From: Miscanthus floridulus
Lineage: Eukaryota > Streptophyta > Magnoliopsida > Poales > Poaceae
DNA length: 64,000 nt
Direction: 5' to 3'
Assembly: GCF_019320115.1 (NCBI RefSeq)
Contig: NC_089583.1
Span: 81,733,928-81,797,927 of the forward strand
The notes under the pieces were generated by a model. It saw only the letters and a program-made list of their open reading frames with translations, was not told the origin of the DNA and made no database searches. A program made the translations under genes and the position numbers. Below are positions 23,165 through 35,000 of the stretch, one piece after another. Each line of letters starts with the position of its first letter. The first letter of the stretch is position 1.

Positions 23165-25148
23165 TGAAAGGTCCTAATAGCTAGAGGGGGTGATAGCCTA
23201 TTTAAAAATTCTACAACAACACTTAAGCCAAGTGGTTAGACAATAAGATAGCGAAGTGAGTGTTGCGCTAGCCTACAAAAAATACAAGCCTCATATCCAC
23301 AATTCTAGTTGCTATGATCTCTAATTCACACAAGAGGCTATGTTACTACTCTCTAAGTTAGTGAGCTCTCAAAAATTAACTAAAGAGCCTCACTAACCAC
23401 TAGATAAGACACAAGCTATCTCTCAAAACTAATTACACTAAAGAACTTAGCTACACTAGGAAAGTAAATACAAGAGAGGTAGTGAGTTATACCGCTGTGG
23501 CAAGAGATGATCAATCAATCACAAAGAATACCAATAAAATCCTCAGAGACAAGATGCCATAATGATTTTTCACTGAGGTTCACTTGCTTGCCGACAAGCT
23601 AGTCTCCGTTATGGCGATTCACTCATTTGGAGATTCACGCGCTAATAGGCATCACACGCTTAACCCGCAATCAGGTGCCACACAACCAACACAAGATGAG
23701 GATCACACAAGCCACGAGCAATCCACTATAGACCTATAGTACCTTTGGGCTCTCCACCGGAGAATGGTGAAGAACCCCTCACAATCACCACGATCTGAGC
23801 CGGAGACAAGCACCTTTCTCTACTCAACAATCCTCACTGCACCAAGCCATCCAACCACCAAGAGTAACAAGTGAAATCTGCAGCGAAACACAATTACCAA
23901 GTGCCTCTAAATGCAATCACTCAAAGCAATGTATTTGGATGCTCTCAATCTCACCAAAAATGATGATCCAATCAAGCTAAGTGAGTGAGAGAGTGTTGGC
24001 TAGGCTCACAAGAGTGTATAGGCAATGCAAATGGCCAAGAGGGTGAACACAAGCCGGCCAAGGGGCTTAAATAGAAATCCCCACGAAATAGAACCGTTGG
24101 GTCACATAAGTGACCGTCGGACTCGCGGGCACAGGCTGTCGAACCGTCTGACGCTCAGTTCGACACCCTGCCGCGCCCACTCACGCGCTGCCATGTGTCC
24201 TTGTCAAATGAAATCGACCATTGCCACCAACGGTCATCTGCCACGTGCTGAAAACTACGGTTGGACCCAGGCTATCGGACTCCACTCAGGGAGGGTCCGA
24301 TGCGGTACAGTAAGGTCCAGAGAGGGTTAAAACCCTCAGACGCCAGTCCGATGCCCACCGTCGGACCCGGCCCCCTGTCCGACGCCGCCACGTGTTGCGC
24401 CTACACGAGCTACACATTTGCCGCACTAAGGAACAGTGCAGTCGACCTGTCCAACGCATCCTTTCAACTGGGCCCATCCCTGAGGGTCCGACGCCTGTTA
24501 AAACTACACTGAGAGGTTCCAAGGCCGTCAGACCTAGGCAGGTCCGGCGCTCTCCCACGAACGCTCACAGGACGCCATGTCAGCACCCAGCTAGGGTTAG
24601 CCGTCGGACCCGGAGAACAGCCGGTCCGATGCTCCGAGAAGTAGGGTCCGACGCCCCTGACTTCTCCCCTTCACTTCTCAAACTTTGCCACCCGTGCTCA
24701 AATATGCCAACCACCAAGTGTATCACCTTGTGCACGTGTGTTAGCATATTTTCACAAGCATTTTCAAGGGTGTTAGCACTCACTAGATCTAAATGCATAT
24801 GCAATGAGTTAAAACATTTAGTGGCACTTTGATAACCGCATTTCGATACGAGTTTCACCCCTCTTAATAGTATGGCTATATATCCTAAATATGATCACAC
24901 CCACTAGGTGTCTTGATCATTAAAAGAAAAAGCTCATATCTAATATACCTTGTCCTTGAGTTTTTTGTTTTTCTCTTTCTTCTTTTCCAACCTCGAGCAC
25001 TTGATCATCACCATAGCCATCACCACCATCATGATCTTCTCCATTTACTCCACCACTTGGAATGTGCTACCCTATCTCATGATCATTTAGAACAAGGGGT
25101 TAGCACTTAGGGTTTCATCAATTCACCAAAACTAAACTAGAGCTTTCA
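23165..25148 (-). mobile_element. Solo LTR of SIRE/Maximus-type copia element, perfect CCATG duplication
   Basis: Starts TGAAAGGTCC and ends GAGCTTTCA on the plus strand. It is flanked by CCATG on both sides (23160-23164 and 25149-25153). It is similar in layout and in many blocks to the LTR at 33001-34980 (aaaggtc...taatag, cctatttaaaaat, the gaggttcac...cttgccg block, cctaaat...cacacc, catcaatt...ccaaaac). Orientation is minus. No internal sequence is left. Confidence 0.88.
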
Positions 25149-25153
25149 CCATG

Positions 25154-26672
25154 TCATCTCTATTATGTGTAATACTTTTAATCTTTAATATATTAACGTG
25201 CAAGAGTCATCCGTATAAGATATTTGTTTCATCACCTGTTCTTCTATAATGTGATCAAATATTTTATTGGTTTTTCTATTAGCTTACCAATTTTTACATA
25301 TGATAAAATGACATGCAATTAAAATTTATATATGTATACACAAAATATAGAATAGTGATGGTTTGTATATAACAGATTTATTTTTAAGAAAATCCTACAA
25401 CAACGCGCGGGATATGCTTCTAATATTAGATAATGCTGTTCATGGAATCCAAGGCTCAATACTGGTCATCCCTCCGCTCTCCGTTTTTATATACACCATT
25501 GCAGTGCATCTTGACAAGATCCAATTCAGTCTTCTGGGCCCTAATCATCAACTAAAGCTTGTCGCGAACAAATATCTTAGAGATCGATCGACATGCATGC
25601 ATGCCTTTATTAGTTTTTTTTTTCAAGAATTGCAGTGTGTGGTACCAGCCGTATGCGCGGTATGCTTACCACCAACACAGCAAGAATGCATGATGAGGCC
25701 GCGCCGGCGCCGGTGACCATGCAATTGCAACCTGCTCAGTGCTGACTCAAGCTCTAGAGATTTCGCCGTCCTCTATGCTGCATCTGCATGGGTGCACGGC
25801 GTACTTGCTGAGTTGCTGGTCGATCATCTCCTGACACGTCCCTCGGCCCGCATCCAACGGCTCAGAGGCGCCCGCACATCGTCGCGATCGTGTCATCATA
25901 AACCCGGTAGGGCACGGTCCGTCCGTCCGTACGCACGTGCCACGCTTTCTTTCTCGACACGAGGGCGCCCGGGTCGTCCAGTGCGTGGCGTCCTGGAGTT
26001 GGCCTTCAGGAGTGGATCTTATCTGCTCGAGGAAACTCGTTATCGCGTGGGCCCGGCTCTGAGTGAGCCAGCCCGGCCGGCCAATCAAAATAGTTCGTCA
26101 ATTGGTGTCTCATTTCGTGAGATTTGCTATTCTGCCACTTCATAAATGTAGCCCTGTTCGCTTGAATTGCTTATCAACTATAGTATAGTATTTTTCTCCC
26201 ACATCAAAATAGCATCAGCTAACTTATCAACCACAGAAATCATCAACCGAACATAATGAATATTGCGTCCCTTTGAAATACAGGCTGAAATAGTTTCACC
26301 TAAGTTAAATGTATTTAATGTTATTACATTTATATAAAAATATATATATTAACCGTGCTTACAATATATAAAATAATTACTTGATTAATATCTATTTCGT
26401 GAATCATTTAATGAAACAAATTGATATGTCAATATTTTTTTCTATAAGCTTTAACCAAAATTAGATATAACAAACGACTATATATTTGATGAATGGGAGT
26501 ACTTTGTACTGAGGTTTGAGAAAGACCCATATGTTATATTGTTGGGCAGCACCTAATTTAACCATTTTTAAAACCTAAAACAAACTTTGAGGTGTCATCA
26601 TCAACTTTGGTACCAAAATATGGACAATATAGAGCCTATTAGGTAGGATTTTAGATTGTCCTAAAAATATTA
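25154..26672. other. Intergenic DNA without a recognised gene
   Basis: AT-rich at both ends, with a GC-rich centre (25640-26100) that has open frames on both strands but no family signature. A catgcatgcatgc run lies at about 25594. A MITE-like element lies at 26151-26255, and a decayed element ending gggagtac may end near 26503. Confidence 0.4.
26151..26255. mobile_element. Decayed hAT-type MITE
   Basis: Begins gccctgttcgcttg and contains tatttttctccca and ttatcaaccacagaaatcatcaacc, parallel to the well-preserved MITE at 57156-57272. The right terminal repeat is worn (aaccgaacataa). Confidence 0.4.
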
Positions 26673-26858
26673 TTTTGGATTATGGATGGCAACGGGTACA
26701 AATTACCCGCGTGCCCGCGGGTAAAAATCCATTAGGGTGAGGATACGGGTACCATTTTGTATCCACGGGCACGGGTGCGGTTTTGATTTTGTGCCCGCGG
26801 GTATAAAAATACCTTACCCGTGCCCGCAAACCCGCCTAACATGTGGGCCTGCTGCACA

Positions 26859-26870
26859 AGTATATAAAGG
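26859..26870 (+). promoter_or_regulatory. TATA box of hAT transposase gene
   Basis: aagtatataaagg lies about 780 bp before the transposase start and is followed by a GC-rich leader and an intron-like AT-rich stretch. Plausible promoter. Confidence 0.4.
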
Positions 26871-27648
26871 ACTTTCTAGGGTTCCCCTTATCCTCCCCCG
26901 CACAGCCACAATCCCGGCCTCCCGCACGCTAGGCCGCAACGGCGCAGCCTCCCTCAGCTTCCGCTCGACTGCTCCCAACCTCCCACGCCTCGCGCCTAGG
27001 CGGCCGCCACCAATTCCCCTTCGGCCGTCGGTCGCCCTCACCCATCCCTTCCCGTCGGCTGCCACCTCCTTGCCGCCAGTTTTTCCGCCCGCCCTCGCTC
27101 CCCCGCCGCCACCTCCCCGCTGCCACCGCTCTGCCTGACGCCCGCCCAGTCGCCCACCTCTTCACCGCCACCCGGTCCGCCGCCCAACACCCTCTCCGGT
27201 GCCCGCTGCCAGCATGGCCGCTCCGCCTGGTGCCTGTATTCCTGTCACCGCCCCAGGTCAGTCACTGTCCTCTCACTTTTTCTTCATTCTCTATTCAGTA
27301 GAATGATAGATCCATGAACTACACTTCTACCTTGCCATTGATTAATGCTAGATGATATGTCATGTCTAGTTTGTGATTTTGTGATTGTCTAGAATGAATG
27401 AACGATTTTGTGACTGAATGAATGATTTGGTGATTTTGTTCAGTGGTTGCAGTGTTCAATAGATAGAATGAATGAATGATTTTGTGATCTAGTGATAGGC
27501 AGTGTTCTGTCTAGATTGAATGAATGATTTTGTGATTGTCAGTAGCTATTTTTGTGATTGTTAGTAGCTTTTTTGTTCAATTTGGATGGTTCAATTCTGG
27601 TGATATGTAGTTAACTTGTGCCATGTTGGACTGCAGATTGCATTGGTG

Positions 27649-29937
27649 ATGGAGACTCTTGGGAGTAGTGTCCAACCTGAGCAGGTCTCATAGGCTTCCA
27701 TCCCTGTTGACGAAGCTCTCCCTGGTAATCAGGTTATCGCCATTGATGATGGAGTTGATGATCGCGTGGTTGAAGATGGGACTGCTGGTATAACTCACTC
27801 ACGAGGTTCTCATAGGAAGCTCACATCTGCTGTATGGAAGGAATTCACGCGAGTTTGTGATGATGATGGAGTTTGGAAGGCAAAGTGTGACCACTGTGGT
27901 AAAAAGCTTTCAGCTACAACAAGAAATGGTACTAACCATCTGCGTACTCATCTGAAAATTTGCATCTATAGGAAGAAGCCCGGTGAGAAAGTGCAAGCAA
28001 ATTTGAGGTTTGCATCCACTGACAAGGGTGCAGTAGCTATTGAAAATTATATGTTTGATCAAGATGTAGCTAGGAAAGCACTTTACACAATGATTACACT
28101 GCATGGGTACCCTCTGTCCATTGTGGATCATCTTGGTTTTCGTCAATTTGTTAGTGCTTTGCAACCCTTGTTCAAGATAGGAACTAGAAACACTATTAGG
28201 AAGGGCATCCTGAACTGCTATGATGTGGAGAAAAGAAAGCTAGGATATTTCTTTAGAAGCTTAGTTGTCGTGTAGCCATTACAACTGACCTATAGACTGC
28301 TGATAATCAGAAAAGAGGATATATGGCTATCACTGGATATTTTATTGATGACTCATGGACCCTTAGAAGCTGCATTTTGAGGTGATTTCTTGTTGTCCTA
28401 TTTCAATTACTTGATGTCCTATTTGTGTTTTACTTAAATTAGTTGTTGTCCTATTTGTCTTTTACTCCAACTTATTTCAATTGTCTTTTTCAGGTTTGTA
28501 TATGTGCCATGCCCCCATACTGCTGAAGTTATTTGTGATGCACTACTTAAATGCCTCCGGAGCAATTACAGTGTCAATGACAGCATGATTGGTCTAATGG
28601 AGTCAAGGCTTGGGGAGGGTAATATGTTGCTGGGTGGAAAGCACTTGCATACCCGTTGTTGTGCGCACATATTGAACCTCATTGTACAAGATGGATTGGA
28701 AGTGATCAAGAAATCTATTGCAAGAATCAGAGAGGGCATTGCTTATTGGATTGCTACACCAAAGAGGTATGAAAAATTGTGAAAGTAGCTCAACAACAGA
28801 AGGTTGAATTGAAGAAAAAACTATGTCTTGATTGCAAAACTAGATGGAATTCAACTTTTGTCATGCTTAGCACTGCTATACCTTATAGGAAGGTTTTGAT
28901 CGTTTGGGCACTCTTGACCAACACTGTGTTTGCCCACTAAATGATGATTGGAAATTTGTAGCTATTGTTTGTGAGAAATTAGAATTGTTCTATTAGCTCA
29001 CTGAATTATTTTCTGGAACAAAGTATGTGACAGCTAATATCTTCTTTCCTAAAGTATGTGAGATCAAACTTAAAATTAACTCTTGGAAAGAAGATGAAAA
29101 TGAGATCATTAGAAACATGTCCACTGCAATGATAGAGAAGTATGATAAGTATTAGTATGATATCCAAGGTCTCATGTCTGTTGATGTTATTCTTGATCCA
29201 CGCCTTAAGATGATCATACTACAAGCTTGCTATATGGCTCTTTTGGGTCAAGAAGAAGCTGATAGATATTGTCAAAAGAGCTATGAATTGCTAACTCAAT
29301 TGATGGATGAGTACCAAGTGCAAATTGATCAAGAGGTTGTGGGTACATCATCTTATGGGGCTTCAAACTCTACTGTTAGTGATACTGCTGTTCTGTCCAC
29401 ATTTAAAACACTTGCTGCCACTAAGAAGACCTCAAGTTTTATTAAAGCAAAGAGTGAGTTAGATCGGTACTTGGACGAAGATCCTCTTCCACATGATGAG
29501 AATGAGTACTTTGATGTCTTGGGTTGGTGAAAGGTGGCTGGAACTCGCTTCCCTACTTTGAGGTTGATTGCTCGTGATATTTTGGCAATTCCCATAACCA
29601 CAGTAGCTTCTGAATCCTCTTTTAGCACTAGTGGGAGGGTTCTAAGTGAGCATCGCAGTCGTCTTACTCCACAAATATTGGAAGCTTTGATGTGCAGCCA
29701 AAGTTGGTTTCGTCACAATCTTAAAGGTAAAGAATTATGCTTTTGATTCGTGCAGCTTGTCAATTTTGTCATCTCATTCTATTGATCTTATGGCAGCACC
29801 TTACTAATGTCGTCTTGTTCCAATATGCATTTGTAGGTCAAGATGATGGAAAGATTGATACCTTTTGGTCCTGCCTTGAAGACATTGAAGAAGAAATGAT
29901 GGAAGAACCTTGCATCTCTACCGTCGACTCTAATTAA
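27649..29937 (+). pseudogene. hAT transposase (RICESLEEPER/DAYSLEEPER type), lightly broken
   Basis: The start is taken at 27649 (METLGSS); an in-frame TAG follows at 27691, where CAG is likely ancestral. A BED zinc finger lies at 27880-27965 (CDHCGKKL...NHLRTHLKIC). The catalytic-core start reads RVAITTDL*TADNQKRGYMAITGYFID, keeping the Asp but with TAG for Trp, after a frameshift near 28265. An intron runs 28381-28494. The CCAHILNLIVQDGL motif follows at 28655-28700. The hAT dimerisation region (ILAIPITTVASESSFSTSGR) is at 29575-29640. A second intron precedes the last exon (GQDDGKIDTFW..., stop at 29935-29937). It would cut and paste hAT elements; this copy needs several repairs and is probably inactive. 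Confidence 0.85.
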
Positions 29938-30789
29938 GCTTGTTGTTCATTTGTATCTGTTATGTGAACAATATTTGTGCGATTTGAGCCATGTGTGTGT
30001 TGTTCTAGACTTGTCACTTGTGCTTGTTGAACCATATTTATTTGGCTTGTACTCTTGTTATTAAGATGTTGAACAATAGTTGTGAACTGTTATTTGTGAA
30101 CTTATGTTGTTGTGCATTAGATCTATGATCTATACAGGTTTGTGATTGTGAACTGTGAATTTGTGATCTGGCTGGCGAGCACAGGTGTACCCGCGGGTAC
30201 ACTGTGCCCGCGGGTGACGGGTGCGGGTTCAATTTCGTGTCCGAGATGGGTCGCGGGCGCTGGTGCGGGTTTATAAACCCTCTTCCCGTGGGTAATGTGT
30301 CCGTTGCCATCCATATCTTGGATTCTGTTTTTTCTTAAAAACACAAGATCACGTACGTTTGTGAAACCATTTGTCTCGTTAGCTGGTTTCTAATAATATA
30401 TGATAAAATTGAAATGAGAAGTGAATCAGAATCACTAGAAACCAAATTTTACGGGATTCCCCCTCCTAATGCTAATGTGGAAAGGAAAAAAATGTTTATC
30501 TACTTCTTTGTTCTAATCACCCAGCAGGAACGTAGCTATAGTACACCTTAGTAGAGTGAATGCAAAAGGAATGTAGGTACACCTTAGTTACAAAACCGAA
30601 TCACAATTCCTGTGAAACGGAGCCTAAAAATAAGGCTCACACTACTACATGCTCCGTTTGCAGAGGCTGGCCGTTTCTGCGTACCCCGACAAATCAACTA
30701 TTTATAGTGATGGTTGGAAATACGAACCCTCTATAAATTGTTTTTTTTAATAACAAATCAAACTAAAAAAATAGAAACTTCTAAAAAAA

Positions 30790-30975
30790 CTCGGAGAAGT
30801 CACCACGGGGTAAGTCCTATCGTAATAGTCAAAAGCTATAAGTCACTCGATTTTTTTGCACGAAATACACTTGTGAGCGGACAGCGGGATTCAACACATG
30901 CGACCTATGATCTTGAGTGTAGCTCCCTTAATATGCGACCTATGATCTTGAGTGTAGCTCCCTTAACCATTTCAC
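30790..30975 (-). repeat. tRNA-Leu-like SINE fragment
   Basis: On the minus strand, atggttaagggagctacactcaagatc, then ataggtcgcatg and tgttgaatcccgc, resembles a tRNA-Leu body (D-arm/box A, CTCAAGA anticodon loop, box B). It is followed by a non-tRNA body and a pyrimidine/A-rich tail. A 34-bp block is duplicated within it. Too diverged for a functional tRNA. Confidence 0.4.
30898..30966. repeat. 34-bp tandem duplication
   Basis: Two identical 34-bp copies (30898-30931 and 30933-30966), starting atgcgacctatgatc and ending agctcccttaa, one base apart. They fall in the tRNA-like part of the SINE fragment. Confidence 0.85.
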
Positions 30976-31857
30976 CTCAAAATCACTTGTAACTAAGGTG
31001 TAGCTACATTCCTTTTGCATTCACTCTACTAGATTTTGAAATAAATATTTGGGACCATAAAAATTTTCAAATGAAAAAGGTTTCAACTGAAAAGTTTTAG
31101 ATATCATTGAGTTCTGCGACTTTGGTTTTGGTCGTATCTCCATCCAATGTTTGATAATTTTGAATTTCAAAATGTGGGTAGTTCAATCAAAATTGATAAA
31201 TGGTTTCAAATGAAAAGATTGTCAACTAGAAAGTTGTATTATATTTTATAGATCTACAACTTTATTTTCTTGTCGTTTCTTCCGTCCGAGGTCGTTTGAA
31301 AATTTTGAATTTTAAAATGTGAGGACTTAAAACTAGATTTTGGGATCATAGAGTATTTTAAATGAAAAATTATCAACGGTAATGTTTTAGATCTTTTTGA
31401 GATTTGTAACTTTGGTTTTTGGTCATTTCTACATCTGAAGTCATTTGAAAAATTCAAAAAATTTGAATTTCAAAATGCTATATGATTTCAAACGATAAAC
31501 TCATCAACTACAAAATTGTAGATCTCTTTAAGGTAAACAATATTGATATAAAGTTTTTCTTCATCTAACTTTGTTTAAAAAGGTCATGAATTTTACTGTG
31601 TTACACCTATTTTAGAGATGACACCAAGTCCTATCACCTCTACAAATTAATATATTATAGAGGTGGCCCTAGATCTAACTGCTGCTAATGTTGGGGCATG
31701 TGGCGGCTGAAGATATCTGCCGCCTCAAAAAATATATTTCTAGAGGATACTCATTTCAAAGAATATTTTTAGAGATGATTTAGATATACAGAGCGCCTCT
31801 ACTAAAAATGAAGATGTTTCTAAAAAAATAATTATGTAGTAGTGTGATTTTAGTCTT

Positions 31858-32090
31858 TTAACACGGCTCCGGCTCTAGCTCTAGCTCCAACTGCAGCTTC
31901 TGCATAGAAGGCAGAGAAGCCGTATACACGTACCAAACACCTCAAGAAAGCAAAAACCATTTTTTAGTGCATGTAAAAGGAGGTGGAGCCGCTTTGTGTA
32001 GAAGCTAGAGCTACAATTTATGATTCCACGCTCCGGCTTTAGCTCATCCGAAAAAGCACCTCGGGAAAGGACCGGAGGAGCCATGCCAAA
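31858..32090. mobile_element. MITE with GGCTCCGG termini
   Basis: The left end acacggctccggctctagctc and right end ccggaggagccatgccaaa are rough inverted repeats. It matches in style the short hAT-type MITEs common in grasses. The target duplication was not clear. Confidence 0.45.
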
Positions 32091-32110
32091 TAGTCACTTA
32101 TAGCTTTTCG

Positions 32111-32227
32111 GCCTGTTCGCTGGTTGGTTTCTGGGCTGGTTTGGGCTGGTTGATGCTGGTTTGTTGTAAGAGGAAAACACTGTTGGCTGGCTGGTTTGGA
32201 CTGGCTGAAACCAATAAGCGAACAGGC
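32111..32227. mobile_element. 117-bp MITE with GCCTGTTCGC termini
   Basis: Terminal repeats are GCCTGTTCGC and GCGAACAGGC. The interior is rich in ctggttt/aaccag words. It is the reverse complement, in general, of the element at 55628-55743. No clear target duplication. Confidence 0.7.
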
Positions 32228-33000
32228 AGTTTGTCACTAATTCCAACAACAATTTAGGCTCCTAGAATTCGTTTTTTTCTTTATTTATTTGTACTGAAAG
32301 GTCGATCTAGAACACTGTGAATGTAGCTTCCAAAAAGTATAAATTTTGATTTCGGACATTCGATTTTGAATTTGGAGGCCTGAATTGACCTTCCAAGTTG
32401 GAAATGATGGAGTGTTTTTTTTTCTCTTTTATGTAAAAATTCAAACCTAGGAGTCCATTAGTTAGAATTTGGATCATTAATTTTTCGATGATTATTACCT
32501 GTGGAGAACACGGAAAGCCCGCTTAGGCTGTAACCAAGCCAGGCTCCTCGATCGGTTCGTGTCTCAACGACCATCCATGGCGCATGTACTGAAACGGGAA
32601 GTCGAAGAGAAAGGTAGAACAGAAACAAGCTAAAACATGTGAATAGGTGACGATAGGGATCACACAATTCAAGGGAGCTCATATGGGCCCGCGCAGGAGA
32701 ACAAAGTTTGGCTTGGTTGTTTCGGTTGCACACTTCATGATCTAACATGCAGAGTTAGGTGGTGGAGGAGCACACAAAAATATTTTGATCGAGTTCAAAC
32801 AAAAGCTAACACGGTTCACTCTTTCAGGAGCAAAGAAAACCAAAGCAGTTTTCTAACTTACACATACTAATTAAAAGAATAAATTTCATAAGCGGTCCTT
32901 ATTCTTGTAAGAATATATCATTTAGGTCTCCAAACTCGCAAATTGCCCACTTCAGTCCTCACTCTGTTCGGGGTCTGAGTTAGTCGAAACACGTCTACAC
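32228..33000. other. Intergenic DNA, no feature recognised
   Basis: No gene, RNA or repeat could be supported. It is the insertion target of the copia element that starts at 33001. Confidence 0.4.
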
Positions 33001-34980
33001 TGAAAGGTCTTAATATGACTAGAGAGAGGGTGAATAACCTATTTAAAAATCTACAAAATCACTGGAGCAATTTAATTAGTATGACAAATAGCGAAATGCA
33101 AACTTATTCTAGCTCTATAAGGGTTGCAAGCCACCTATCCAACAATTCTAGTTGCTATAATCACTAGGCACACAAATGACTAAGTCACTATTCACTAAGA
33201 GCTCTCACACTTGCTACACTAAAGAGCTCCACTATATGATCTTAAGCTACAAAGAAAGCTCTCAATTCTAGCTACACTAAAGAGCTTGTTACAACTTGTT
33301 TGTGGGAATATAAACAAGTGAGTAGGGTGATTATACCGCCGCGTAGAGGAGTGAACCAATCACAAGATGAGTACCAATTCAATCACCGGGTGAATACCAA
33401 AGGGCAAGAGACAACCAATTTTTTTTCCGAGGTTCACGTGCTTGCCGGCACGCTAGTCCCTGTTGTGTCGACCAACACTTGGTGGTTTGACGGTTAAGAG
33501 GTGTTGCACGAACCTCGTCCACACAATTGGACACAATAAGATCCTACCCACAGGTGAGGTAACTCAACGACATGAGCAATCCACTAGAGTTACTTTTCGG
33601 CTCTGCACCGGGGAAGGTACAAGACCCCTCAAATTCACCGGAGCCGGCCACGAACAATCACCAACACGTGCCAAAGCTCCTCCGTTGCTCCAAGCCATCT
33701 AGGTGGCGGCAACCACCAAGAGTAACAAAGAACTCCGCAGCCACAACGATCCCCAAGTGCCACTAGATGCAATCACTCAAGCAAATGCACTAGGAATCAC
33801 TCTCAATCTCACTATGATGATGAATCAATGATGGAGATGAGTGTGAGGTGTTTGCTTAGGCTCACAAGGATGTCAAGTATGTCAAAGTACTAAGAGAGTC
33901 ATCCCCAAGCGGGCCAAACACTATTTATAGACGCCCCCAAAGGAATAGAGCCGTTAGGCTCTCACTTGATCTTTTCACAGGGCGATCGGACGCGCAGATG
34001 GGTGTGACCGGACGCTGCATCTCCATCCACATGTCACTGCCTTCAAACCTCAGTCGTCTAGCTTCAACGGCCAAGTTCCCAATCGCTCGTGCATTAAGTG
34101 ACGACCAGACGCGCTCCTCCAACGACTTGACGCCGCGCGAGGCCGAGTCCGATTAGTTCTAGTAAGCTCCCAGGGCGTGATTTTTGTGACCATACGTGTC
34201 TGGTCGCAAGTGACCTGACATGCCCCAGCGTTCGGTCCTCATACTGCTTCTCTGCGCGCGCCCACGAAGCCAATGTTACCCTACGTCAGCATGACCTGAC
34301 TCGCGCCCTGCGCGTCCGGTCACGCCAACCGCCAGCATCAATAAGTGACCAGACACGTAGGTGGCAGGGTCCGGTCACTCCTCGGCCCTCTCGTCCAGCT
34401 ACACCGCGCTGCTTATAAATGACCAGACGCGCTCGGGGTGAGTCTGGTCACCTCGAGGCCAGCGTCCGGTCGTGGACCTTCTACTCTTTTTCTTTTTCTA
34501 AGTCCACAACCGCTTTACCCTCGCTTCCAACTTGCCAACCACAAAGTGTAGAACTTATATGCACGTGTGTTAGCATTTTTCAAAGCATTTTACAAGGGTT
34601 AAGGTTAGCACACTAGGTTCCTAAATGCATATGCAAGAATCATGTCACCTAGTGGCACTCGATAAACCATTTAGCCAAAGATTTCCCCTCATTATTGTAC
34701 GGCTATCGATCCTAAATACACTCACACCCTCTATGGTGTCTTGAGTGCCAAAACAAAAAGCTATTTGATACCTTTGCCTTGATCATTTCAGTATTTGTTT
34801 TTCTCTTACTTCTTTTTCAAGTTGAGCTTGATCATCTTCAACACATGTCCATCTCCATTTCCATGGACTTCATCACCATGCTCCATCACATGGTATGTAC
34901 CAACCTTGCTCATATGACACTCATGACAAAGGTTAGTACTTAGGTTTCATCAATTAGCCAAAACCAAACTAGAGCTTTTA
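33001..34980 (-). repeat. 3' LTR of the copia element (1980 bp)
   Basis: Full-length LTR in minus orientation. In element sense it starts taaaagctctag, just after a purine-rich tract (34981-35000: ccaaaaaagaggagat), and ends ...gacctttca. A TATA box lies at 33921-33931. It contains ccggacgc/gcgtccgg words repeated many times between 33980 and 34460. Confidence 0.82.
33921..33931 (-). promoter_or_regulatory. TATA box in copia LTR
   Basis: tctataaatag on the minus strand, followed by tgtttggccc. A typical LTR promoter core. Confidence 0.5.
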
Positions 34981-35000
34981 ATCTCCTCTTTTTTGGTAAT
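34981..35000 (-). other. Polypurine tract of copia element
   Basis: In element sense, accaaaaaagaggagat directly precedes the 3' LTR and follows gttgtcatcaatt. This is the usual PPT context of SIRE-type elements. Confidence 0.65.

Larger units (their letters stand above)
26681..30315 (+). mobile_element. hAT DNA transposon, nearly complete (3635 bp)
   Basis: Perfect 15-bp terminal inverted repeats, TATGGATGGCAACGG (26681-26695) and CCGTTGCCATCCATA (30301-30315). The 8-bp target duplication is TTTTGGAT (26673-26680) and TCTTGGAT (30316-30323), one change. Next to each end are cgcgggta/tacccgcggg words, probable transposase sites. The interior codes a BED-finger hAT transposase with introns and a few inactivating changes. 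Confidence 0.9.
30550..31030. repeat. 44-bp near-perfect inverted repeat pair
   Basis: The arm at 30550-30593 (agtagagtgaatgcaaaagg...) is matched by its reverse complement at 30987-31030, with one difference. TA lies at both outer edges, as in TA-targeting MITEs. The left arm is outside, and the right arm inside, the CACTA-like element starting at 30640. Confidence 0.8.
30640..31844. mobile_element. CACTA-like non-autonomous element
   Basis: Ends CACTACTACAT (30640) and ATGTAGTAGTG (31844) are exact inverted repeats. The flanking triplets are TCA and TGA. The interior holds diverged repeats of about 130-140 bp (31050-31560) built on tcaaatgaaaa, tcaact-gaaagtt, agatc, actttggttttggtc and catttgaaaattttgaatttcaaaatg, a pattern often found in grass CACTA subterminal regions. 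No transposase. Confidence 0.55.

Noticed and set aside
24025..24858. Overlapping open frames on both strands (up to 146 aa)
   Set aside because: Inside the copia solo LTR; ccgtc/gacgg-rich repeats keep several frames open. No protein family signature.
25747..26145. Open frames of 113 and 117 aa on opposite strands
   Set aside because: GC-rich intergenic DNA without domain, start context or splice evidence.
30880..30975. Possible tRNA-Leu gene on the minus strand
   Set aside because: Duplicated D-arm/anticodon block, weak box B and no closed acceptor stem; better explained as a SINE relic.
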